Virus record (IMG/VR): IMGVR_UViG_3300034073_004976
Coordinates: 1 to 38,323 of that record
Reading direction: 5' to 3' (one strand)
DNA: 38,323 nt
From: a virus
Shown here: positions 1 to 6,115 of the stretch, piece by piece
Position numbering within the stretch: position 1 is the first letter of the stretch
Layout of the letters: each line of letters opens with the position of its first letter
The notes under the pieces: model-generated
Told to the model about the DNA's origin: nothing
Databases searched by the model: none
The model's input: the letters and a program-made list of their open reading frames with translations, nothing else
Made by a program: the position numbers and the translations under genes

Positions 1-1502
1 GTATTATTACTATTATCAGTTATTGCTATAGTATAATTAGAATATTTAGTCTTAGATAATATGCTGCTCAGGCATTTTTCCAATTTATCTGTTTGCTTGT
101 AGGCGACTATACTAATTGCTATGTGTTTAGAAAAAAGTGTTGATTCTAGTGTGGTTTTTGCAGCCTGATGGTCTACGATTTTTTGTAATTGGCTTCTACC
201 AAGTTTTCCTAGTTTGATTTTGTCTTTGCTATTTAAAGAAAAAAAGTATTCTAATTGTTGAACGAATTCTTCATCAGAATTTGCTATCAATGCATTTGAC
301 CGATTGGTAAAATTAATGCCTTCGTTACCTATGGTGGTCGTTAAAATAGGGATACCAGACATACCACTATCGCATATTTTACCCTTAATACCGGCGCCCC
401 AATATAGAGGAGCGAGACATAAGCAACTTTTTTTATATAGATCTTCGATATTATCTATTTTGCCGGTGATAACTATATCCTTATCTTGTCTCGCCTGAGA
501 GATAATTTTATTGCAAATGTTGGGTCCTGCTATATATAATTTAGGCTTATGTTTTAATTTTTTATATACAGGCGACATCTTGAATGTTCTAAATACTTTT
601 ATGGAGTTGAGCGCACCTTCCTTGTTAGGACCGTGAGCATAATTGCCAAGAAAAAATATATCATTTCCAAGTTTTGACTTGATGTTTTTTGCATAATGTA
701 TGTTACTAAGAATCTTTATGTTTGTGCTATATCCTAACTCTTGCTCAATATGTTTTTTGTCTTCGTTTGTAATTGCAAAAACCACATCAGCGGATAGATA
801 TACGTTTTTTTCTGTGTTTTTTCTAATAGATAGTGCTTGTGTACTAATGTCGAGATTTCCGGTGTCGTAGCCTCTCTGCTCTCTAATCCAATGCACATCA
901 ACACTATCAACAATAATTTTAGTGCTTGGATAAATTTTTTTAACTATATCCATATATTGCGCTGCTATGTCGTACCAACAGAAAATAGCTGCGTCAAAAG
1001 TTATATTATTATTATATAAATCTTGTAAATAAATATCCATATAAATATTATTATCTATATCTGGATAGTAGACTTTTATATTAAGCTTTTGAAGTGATTC
1101 TATATATTTTTTAGATATCGGATTATTACAAAAAAAGTAAACATTTTGATTTAGATCTTTAGTTAAGATTTTTAATATTTCATATAATCTATTGCCTCCG
1201 CTACTTAGATCATAATCTGGTGCCAATGGAGAGAAAACCATTATATTATTGGTATTTTTAGACGGCCATTGTTCGCAAGAGTGTGACGGGGTGGGTTTGT
1301 TTGCTGTGTAATATTTGAAAACGCGATTCTCTTTGCGTCCAAATAGAATATAGTGCTCTATAGCCTTTTGATAATCATCTATATGCGCCAAAGAAAGGTC
1401 TGGATTTAAATCAATATATGCTTTATGGTCAAAGTTTTCTGGTATCAAATGCATTAGCTTTGATGTGAATCGTCTAATTTCCGGCGTTGATTCCCAAATC
1501 AT
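1..1502 (-). CDS. Bidomain glycosyltransferase (GT4 + GT2), 3' part outside window
   Basis: The frame is open from an ATG at 1502 to the window edge, about 500 codons with no stop. A Shine-Dalgarno AGGA precedes the ATG by about 7 bases, and the upstream stop is 9 bases away. Residues 20-60 carry a short module common at the start of bacterial glycosyltransferases (FDHKAYIDLNPDL, then HYILFGRKENRVF). Residues 85-440 look like a GT-B, GT4-type enzyme, with a glycine-rich SSGGNRLYEI loop, the segment LGNYAHGPNKEG and a donor-site-like region CLCLAPLYWGAGIKGKICD. From about residue 465 a second, GT2-type (GT-A) domain begins: ISIVAYKQTDKLEKCLSSIL followed by TDNSN. It likely transfers sugars to host or virion glycans; donor and acceptor are unknown. 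The catalytic half of the GT2 domain lies outside the window. Confidence 0.85.
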   Translation of the reverse strand, partial: MIWESTPEIRRFTSKLMHLIPENFDHKAYIDLNPDLSLAHIDDYQKAIEHYILFGRKENRVFKYYTANKPTPSHSCEQWPSKNTNNIMVFSPLAPDYDLSSGGNRLYEILKILTKDLNQNVYFFCNNPISKKYIESLQKLNIKVYYPDIDNNIYMDIYLQDLYNNNITFDAAIFCWYDIAAQYMDIVKKIYPSTKIIVDSVDVHWIREQRGYDTGNLDISTQALSIRKNTEKNVYLSADVVFAITNEDKKHIEQELGYSTNIKILSNIHYAKNIKSKLGNDIFFLGNYAHGPNKEGALNSIKVFRTFKMSPVYKKLKHKPKLYIAGPNICNKIISQARQDKDIVITGKIDNIEDLYKKSCLCLAPLYWGAGIKGKICDSGMSGIPILTTTIGNEGINFTNRSNALIANSDEEFVQQLEYFFSLNSKDKIKLGKLGRSQLQKIVDHQAAKTTLESTLFSKHIAISIVAYKQTDKLEKCLSSILSKTKYSNYTIAITDNSNN

Positions 1503-1511
1503 AAAATTTTC

Positions 1512-2450
1512 CTAGTCGATCAAAGAATCTCTAATAATAGTATTATAGTTAATTTTTCGGTATGTGGCAATAGTTTTGGATTCGAGATGATACCACTCTA
1601 TAGTGTAATGGTCGTTATGTTTAATAAATCTACCATATATATTAGGCTCTTCTAAAAGATAGCAGTAGCTATTATGGGTAATAATTAGGTTAAAAAATTT
1701 TTTATTAGGAGCATTATTATTTAATATTTTTATAGCTTTATGCTTGGGGTGGCAAAAGTTTAGATTATCATATTTGACTATATAGCCAAATATCCTCTCC
1801 ATGCTGTGAGAAAATGTACCAGCTTGATAGTCGCTAACTTTTCCTCTTTCATCAGATAATAATGAAAGAATCATTTTGGTATTTTTATTATTAAAGTATT
1901 TTTTATATAGTGAAGTTTTAGCCATAAACATATTACCAGCAACAAAGTCAGAATTTTTCACAGATTCGTAATCGATGTTGAGTATGTCACATATCACTCG
2001 TATATTTTTTGAATTATAGAATTCTCTATTATTGAGCAGCATGGTCTTGTTGCATAAGACAGCATTATTTTTGTATCTAGTCAGCGTTTTTAGATTTCTC
2101 TCAAAAATTTGTTCTGATCCAATCAGATCGTTTAATAAAATTTCTCTCCAATTGATATGAAACTTAAATCCCCATTGGCTTTTTTTTGAGTGAATTTTTA
2201 CAAACACATCCTCTTGCACATGCGACAACTGCTGTAAGAATGGAGCAACATCGACGCCACGATTTTCATGAAAAGATAGTTTGTGGTCAAATTGACTTAG
2301 GTCATTCACTATTGCGTACGTATCACTACTTTCGCACAGCCCTAGGTATAGCTTTATATTATCTGCGACAGGTAGTAATAAGGACTTAAATTCGTTCCAT
2401 AAGTCTGTATGATACAAGTACAGACATACAGCTGTCTTATTGGTACGCAT
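1512..2450 (-). CDS. RgpF-like (rhamnan synthesis F family) glycan protein
   Basis: This 312-aa protein resembles the rhamnan synthesis F family (RgpF), found in rhamnose-polysaccharide assembly loci. The family hallmarks are visible: NRGVDVAPF at residues 63-71 and the basic motif KIHSKKS at 85-91, followed by a WRE..LNDLIGS segment near 102-112. No signal peptide or membrane segment is apparent. The gene lies 9 bases upstream of the GT4+GT2 gene and is probably co-transcribed with it. The start has only a weak ribosome binding site. Family membership rests on the motifs; the acceptor and chemistry cannot be read from sequence. Confidence 0.75.
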   Translation of the reverse strand: MRTNKTAVCLYLYHTDLWNEFKSLLLPVADNIKLYLGLCESSDTYAIVNDLSQFDHKLSFHENRGVDVAPFLQQLSHVQEDVFVKIHSKKSQWGFKFHINWREILLNDLIGSEQIFERNLKTLTRYKNNAVLCNKTMLLNNREFYNSKNIRVICDILNIDYESVKNSDFVAGNMFMAKTSLYKKYFNNKNTKMILSLLSDERGKVSDYQAGTFSHSMERIFGYIVKYDNLNFCHPKHKAIKILNNNAPNKKFFNLIITHNSYCYLLEEPNIYGRFIKHNDHYTIEWYHLESKTIATYRKINYNTIIRDSLID

Positions 2451-2475
2451 AATCCAGAACTATAATATTTTTTAT

Positions 2476-2730
2476 CTATTTAAGGCCAACTGCTATTTTA
2501 TTGTAAAGTACGAGAGAAACTATCGCCCCCATAACCCCAGCAAAAACACCGGCAGGCGATAGTGAGTCATATCTACCTATTAAATAGAGTATCGCACCAC
2601 CCATATAAGAACCGGCAACACCTAATGCCACAGTCTTAACAAATCCAAAATTTTCTTCTCCAGGCACTATGGTTTTGGCTATACTGCCAACAAATAAACC
2701 ATATACACACCATGTTAGTAAATTAATCAT
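2476..2730 (-). CDS. GlsB/YeaQ/YmgE-like small membrane protein
   Basis: The 84-aa protein has three hydrophobic segments and the pattern of the GlsB/YeaQ/YmgE family: an N-terminal LLTWCVYGLFVGSIAKTIVP, a central glycine-rich ALGVAGSYMGGAILY, and a C-terminal AGVFAGVMGAIVSLVLY. These proteins are small inner-membrane proteins, often called transglycosylase-associated, with no defined enzyme activity. It is the last gene of the membrane cassette and its ATG overlaps the end of the preceding gene by 8 bases. A holin-like or envelope-stress role is possible in a phage but is inference. Confidence 0.8.
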   Translation of the reverse strand: MINLLTWCVYGLFVGSIAKTIVPGEENFGFVKTVALGVAGSYMGGAILYLIGRYDSLSPAGVFAGVMGAIVSLVLYNKIAVGLK

Positions 2731-3121
2731 TATTTGCTGCCTCCATTAAAGTATACACTTCATCATCCGTGAGGTTTATACCAGTTTCCATTATGCTGTT
2801 TTGTAGAGCTTTGCCATAAGATTTATACTGATCTTTTGACATATTTTGCTTCATAATTCTTTGTAGCCTGAGTCTATTTAGCCAAGAATCTTTTAGAACC
2901 ACTTCTTGAATATCTTTTTTCATTAAAGAGGCAGCCTCAGTTTTATCTTTTAGTAGTTTTCTATTTTTTTTGCATTCTTGTATAACTCTGATTAGACTCA
3001 GTATCACACCAATAACAATGATTATTGTTATAGGATCTATACCGTATTCCTTATCTTTTTCGAGATTCATATTAGATATAACTTTTTTAGCAATTTTTTC
3101 TAAAGCCATATTTTTTTTCAT
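2723..3121 (-). CDS. Single-span membrane protein, unknown function
   Basis: Start chosen at the ATG at 3121: it has GGAG 8 bases upstream and makes a 4-base ATGA overlap with the preceding stop, whereas an upstream start would run 42 bases into the preceding gene. The 132-aa product begins with a short basic stretch, has a hydrophobic span at about residues 30-46 (DPITIIIVIGVILSLIRVI), then a charged, helical C-terminal region of about 80 residues ending with an acidic tail. No family is recognised. Membership of the coupled membrane cassette suggests an envelope-associated role. Confidence 0.75.
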   Translation of the reverse strand: MKKNMALEKIAKKVISNMNLEKDKEYGIDPITIIIVIGVILSLIRVIQECKKNRKLLKDKTEAASLMKKDIQEVVLKDSWLNRLRLQRIMKQNMSKDQYKSYGKALQNSIMETGINLTDDEVYTLMEAANND

Positions 3122-3486
3122 AGTTTTTTCTCCACAGATGGTACACATCCGCAATTTTTGCATTTACAATCTTTACATTTACAGTTTGGATTATTGCACT
3201 TGTTTTCTTTTTTATATGATATGGCTTCTGGTTTACCAGTATCTGTTTTATTTTCTGGCTCACAGTACCCACAATCAACCATTTTAATACCATCACCACT
3301 TAGGTATTTGCCTGTTCCTTTACATACTGGACAATTTTTTCTAGGATATTTTTTTTCTTTATCAATATGTTTCGCCTTAATTATTCCTCCGACAAGGGCA
3401 ACAGCGCTCGTTGTCGATCCTTCATATCCGTAGTTTGATGCTAATAATATAGATCCAATTAATGCAACGCAAAATGTTTTATTCAT
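3118..3486 (-). CDS. Exported Cys-rich zinc-knuckle protein
   Basis: The 122-aa protein starts with a signal-peptide-like segment (MNKTFCVALIGSILLASNYG). Residues 52-74 hold a DnaJ-type zinc knuckle, CPVCKGTGKYLSGDG followed by DCGYC, that is CxxCxGxG...CxxC. Residues 95-116 are a second Cys cluster, NPNCKCKDCKCKNCGC, of metallothionein-like density. Metal binding, probably zinc, is the natural reading. The ATG overlaps the 52-aa gene by 8 bases and has GGAG upstream; its stop overlaps the next ATG as ATGA. Such CxxCxGTG modules recur in phage proteins of unknown function. An exported chaperone-like or metal-sequestering role is inference. Confidence 0.75.
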   Translation of the reverse strand: MNKTFCVALIGSILLASNYGYEGSTTSAVALVGGIIKAKHIDKEKKYPRKNCPVCKGTGKYLSGDGIKMVDCGYCEPENKTDTGKPEAISYKKENKCNNPNCKCKDCKCKNCGCVPSVEKKL

Positions 3487-3637
3487 CTGTTTTTCTCCAT
3501 GGAAAAATTTTTCTTCTGGGCTTAGGCGTATTTATTTCTTCTACGCTGTTAGGCGCTATAATTTTTAATACGCCCAATATAAAACTAGCTATAATACTAA
3601 TTAATCTATTAAGAGCTATTTTGTCTAAGATTTTCAT
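3479..3637 (-). CDS. 52-aa membrane peptide
   Basis: This short gene fills the gap between the cysteine peptidase and the zinc-knuckle gene. Its ATG overlaps the peptidase stop as ATGA (3634-3637) and its stop lies inside the start of the next gene (8-base overlap), so translational coupling is continuous. The product starts MKILDKIALNRLISIIASF, has one hydrophobic span at about residues 12-29, and ends in a basic tail (KPRRKIFPWRKTDE). The design, a single span plus basic tail, resembles small holin-like or regulatory membrane peptides, but no family is recognised. A plus-strand reading frame crosses the same bases and is judged spurious. Confidence 0.65.
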   Translation of the reverse strand: MKILDKIALNRLISIIASFILGVLKIIAPNSVEEINTPKPRRKIFPWRKTDE

Positions 3638-4560
3638 AAATAATTCTCAAAACCATAAGAAGGAAGCTTTTGAACAGGAAAACCGTCAAACTGACTAAAT
3701 GCATAAGCACCGTTCTGTTTAAGCATCCCTGCTGCTGTGTCCGCATGGATTAAAAATGAACCATCGGGTATTTTACCCCATTCTGGATGACCTCCATCAT
3801 TCCACTTGCCCCAACTATTCTGTACTAAAAACGCTGGTTCGTTACCAGTATCATCACAAGCTATCCAAGCCATTGCGTGAGCCCAACTGCCGCTGACTCT
3901 TGCAAAACCTTTACTATCTCGTTTATTACTAAATCCATAACTAGAGCACACAGATAAGCCATAGCCATTAGCTAAGGCATCTCGTGCTTCTTCAATTGTT
4001 CTAATTAAACTTACTGTTTTGATTTGATGATCGTTGGCAACATCTATAACAGGATCGGGTAAACCCCTAGATCCCCAGCTAGCACCTAGATTACCGTTAT
4101 ATTTACTAAGATCAACAACGCCTTTATAATTTTTTCTGACTAAAATTCCACCACTTTGACTTACAAATGTGGCCGCTCTAGAGCAACTCATTCCTTGACC
4201 ACCGTGCCCCCTTGCTCCATAAATAGCTTCTGTTGCTCCTCTTGCTAACCAAGCTTCTCTATCTCTATGTATATCTATTTCTACTGCTCTGGATACATCA
4301 CAAGCATTGCGTGTTGCATGACTGACACAATCGCCTGTGGTCTGTCTTTCATTATAAGGATTCTTATCAAACTTCAATACACTTTTGTATGGTGTGCTAA
4401 GTTTACCCTTGCCACTATTTTTGATTCTTTTAGCACCATCGGTAAAGTAAGCATATTTTGAGCTTTCTAATAGCTCATCAAATATATGTTGTTCCCAAAG
4501 ACAGCCTGAGAAACCCTTACGATAATTATTATATAAATCATTTGGAGAAAATCTTGGCAT
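3634..4560 (-). CDS. Papain-family (C1) cysteine peptidase
   Basis: This 308-aa protein carries the papain triad in order. The nucleophile is Cys78 in RQTTGDCVSHATRNACD, with Gln73 five residues before it as the likely oxyanion residue. His228 sits in GSWAHAMAWIA and Asn248 in LVQNSWGKWND. No propeptide or signal peptide is evident and about 75 residues precede the active Cys, so it could be an unprocessed intracellular enzyme or a virion-associated one. A GAAGGAAG ribosome binding site precedes the ATG, one base after the upstream stop. Its place among membrane and exported proteins argues for a role in lysis, entry or virion maturation. Substrate is unknown; a peptidoglycan cross-bridge amidase-like use is possible but unproven. 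Confidence 0.88.
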   Translation of the reverse strand: MPRFSPNDLYNNYRKGFSGCLWEQHIFDELLESSKYAYFTDGAKRIKNSGKGKLSTPYKSVLKFDKNPYNERQTTGDCVSHATRNACDVSRAVEIDIHRDREAWLARGATEAIYGARGHGGQGMSCSRAATFVSQSGGILVRKNYKGVVDLSKYNGNLGASWGSRGLPDPVIDVANDHQIKTVSLIRTIEEARDALANGYGLSVCSSYGFSNKRDSKGFARVSGSWAHAMAWIACDDTGNEPAFLVQNSWGKWNDGGHPEWGKIPDGSFLIHADTAAGMLKQNGAYAFSQFDGFPVQKLPSYGFENYL

Positions 4561-4561
4561 A

Positions 4562-5053
4562 TTATTTGCTTCCTTCTAGACAAGCCCACGATAAAGCCAT
4601 AAAAGCTTTTACTGCTTTGTCTCTTAGGTCGTCATCTAATGGAATAATATCATTACCGATCTCGCTAACAATTACGGCGTTTGTTCCTTCAGATAAGCCA
4701 TCATATTTATCTTTTATATTCATTTGCAACATCAAGCCAGCTAAAGAGTTGGCTTGTCTAATTTCTTCTGTGGTTTTGACAACCTCATTTTCGCCATCTA
4801 ACCTGATTAACACCGCTAAATCAGAATATAGCTCTGATAATCTTTTACCATCTTTTTTTCTATCAGAAGATCCAGATTTTAGCACGTCTATTACCAACTG
4901 GCAGGTTTTTTTAAGCCCCTCATCAGAAGGAGGAGTCACAACGACAATATTATCAACTGGATTAGGATTATTTATTGGTAAGTTTATATTTGGTCTAAAT
5001 AAACCTAATAGTAATAATGCTACGCCTATTGTTAGTAATACTTTGTTATTCAT
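4562..5053 (-). CDS. Signal-anchored protein of unknown function
   Basis: Start set at the ATG at 5053: it has GAGG upstream and forms an ATGA overlap with the previous stop. The 163-aa product has an N-terminal anchor (NKVLLTIGVALLLLGLF), a Pro/Asn-rich linker at 20-45, then a helical domain of about 110 residues. This places the bulk of the protein outside the membrane or in the periplasm. A conserved-looking end, KAVKAFMALSWACLEGSK, precedes the stop. No family is recognised. A 264-codon open frame on the other strand covers this gene and the next, but starts at TTG without a ribosome binding site and is rejected. Confidence 0.75.
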   Translation of the reverse strand: MNNKVLLTIGVALLLLGLFRPNINLPINNPNPVDNIVVVTPPSDEGLKKTCQLVIDVLKSGSSDRKKDGKRLSELYSDLAVLIRLDGENEVVKTTEEIRQANSLAGLMLQMNIKDKYDGLSEGTNAVIVSEIGNDIIPLDDDLRDKAVKAFMALSWACLEGSK

Positions 5054-5415
5054 TTGTTTTCCTCGCCACAAACTGTTGGACTTAAATATGGAAACATTTG
5101 ATCAGCAACTTTTACTGCTTCATCGCATCCGCTTTTTACTGCCAAATCACGAGTCTGCTTCCAAGATGCTACTAGCTCAAAAAATATATCATTGCTTTCT
5201 GGTGCTACTAGGGTTGGTTTCGGAATTTCTACAGCATCAGTCTTGGTCGTAAGACTCTTTGCTTTATTGACTAGGTCTTGCAATATTTTTTGTACAGGAC
5301 TGAGTCTGTCTTTGAATAGGACCCATAGAATAAGTCCTGCACCACCATAAAGAGCCAAATCTATAGGCTTTAACGAAGAAGAAAATTCTTCAAAACTTTG
5401 AGCATAGTCTAACAT
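5050..5415 (-). CDS. Single-span membrane protein, unknown function
   Basis: The 121-aa protein has a hydrophobic span at about residues 20-34 (LALYGGAGLILWVLF), a basic connector, a short Pro-rich linker (IPKPTLVAPE) and a helical C-terminal domain with a few Cys. The layout mirrors the next gene: anchor, proline linker, small helical domain. The two may form a pair, as with spanins or other envelope complexes, though no lipobox is seen. Its ATG directly follows the upstream stop (TAAATG), with AAGGAA as ribosome binding site, and its stop overlaps the next start as ATGA. Confidence 0.7.
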   Translation of the reverse strand: MLDYAQSFEEFSSSLKPIDLALYGGAGLILWVLFKDRLSPVQKILQDLVNKAKSLTTKTDAVEIPKPTLVAPESNDIFFELVASWKQTRDLAVKSGCDEAVKVADQMFPYLSPTVCGEENK

Positions 5416-5799
5416 TTAGGCTGTTCCTTTCTTTAAAAAAATGCCTGTTTCTCTGAAAATAGTAACAGTAGCATCAATTGAGGCCGAAACCATAATCATG
5501 AGAATTTTTTTGATATACCCATGTATAATAGGCTCAACCACAGACGGCACAAAGGGAATATCTATAATTAAAAAAGCCTTATCGTAGAAATTATTAATAT
5601 ATTCAATTGCAATATCTTTTTTATCTTTACCCTCTAGAGTTTTAGCGGTTGATTCAATTATCTGTACTGTGCTTGCGGTTACGAGCTGTAGACTTCTCCA
5701 CGCTTCGTTTAGTGCTATTTTTTTTACGCTTTGCAGGCTTTCTTTTAGTTGTTGGTGTACTTTTTCTGCTTCGGCTATTATTAGTTCTTTGGGCGTCAT
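5416..5799 (-). CDS. Helical phage protein of unknown function
   Basis: The 127-aa product has an N-terminal amphipathic, probably coiled helix (KELIIAEAEKVHQQLKESLQ), a middle segment and a hydrophobic C-terminal half (GYIKKILMIMVSASIDATVT) that could sit in or on the membrane. A strong GAGGAG lies about 10 bases before the ATG. The first 146 bases also belong, in another frame, to the tail of the holin-like gene. No family is recognised. Confidence 0.7.
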   Translation of the reverse strand: MTPKELIIAEAEKVHQQLKESLQSVKKIALNEAWRSLQLVTASTVQIIESTAKTLEGKDKKDIAIEYINNFYDKAFLIIDIPFVPSVVEPIIHGYIKKILMIMVSASIDATVTIFRETGIFLKKGTA

Positions 5800-6055
5800 C
5801 TTTTGTCGTCTCCTCTTTTTTAATTTCTATTTCAGCAATTTTTTTAACTTCGTTTCTGCCTCTAATATATCTTGCTAATATGAATACTTGTCCGCTAATT
5901 AATATTACGCTTTCTACAGCATGAGATACTATTGTTATTAGTTCTTCTTTTTGATCATTTTCTTTTAATATACCGGTTAAATATAAACCACTAAATATAA
6001 AACTTACTAAAGTAAACCAAAATTCACTAGTTCGATAACCAGCTTTTATTTTCAT
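5654..6055 (-). CDS. Holin-like membrane protein with basic tail
   Basis: The 133-aa protein opens with a motif seen in holin-like phage proteins (YRTSEFWFTLVSFIFSG), giving a first span at about residues 11-29 and a second at about 43-65 (SHAVESVILISGQVFILARY). A charged linker follows and then a very basic, low-complexity tail from about residue 88 (SRSRKSTPTTKRKPAKRKK). Two spans and a cytoplasmic basic tail fit a class II holin. The ATG has GGGAG upstream. The last 146 bases overlap the next gene out of frame, and that overlap encodes the basic tail. The protein heads the membrane cassette and is the main reason to suspect a lysis function. Confidence 0.65.
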   Translation of the reverse strand: MKIKAGYRTSEFWFTLVSFIFSGLYLTGILKENDQKEELITIVSHAVESVILISGQVFILARYIRGRNEVKKIAEIEIKKEETTKDDAQRTNNSRSRKSTPTTKRKPAKRKKNSTKRSVEKSTARNRKHSTDN

Positions 6056-6115
6056 ATTTTGAGTCTCCCATAAGAAGCAAGGCTTTTTAAGGCTTTATCT
6101 AATTAATTTTTACAT

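Noticed and set aside
3526-3576. GGCGCTATAAT on the plus strand and a GGCGTATT/AATACGCC dyad
   Set aside because: It matches the promoter-like motif but is inside a coding gene and would drive antisense RNA; likely chance.
3462-3698. 78-codon hydrophobic open frame on the plus strand
   Set aside because: It is antisense to the 52-aa membrane peptide, whose minus-strand frame is coupled on both sides and fits the operon.
4458-5252. 264-codon open frame on the plus strand
   Set aside because: It starts at TTG without a ribosome binding site and lies antisense to two minus-strand genes with good ribosome binding sites and ATGA coupling.
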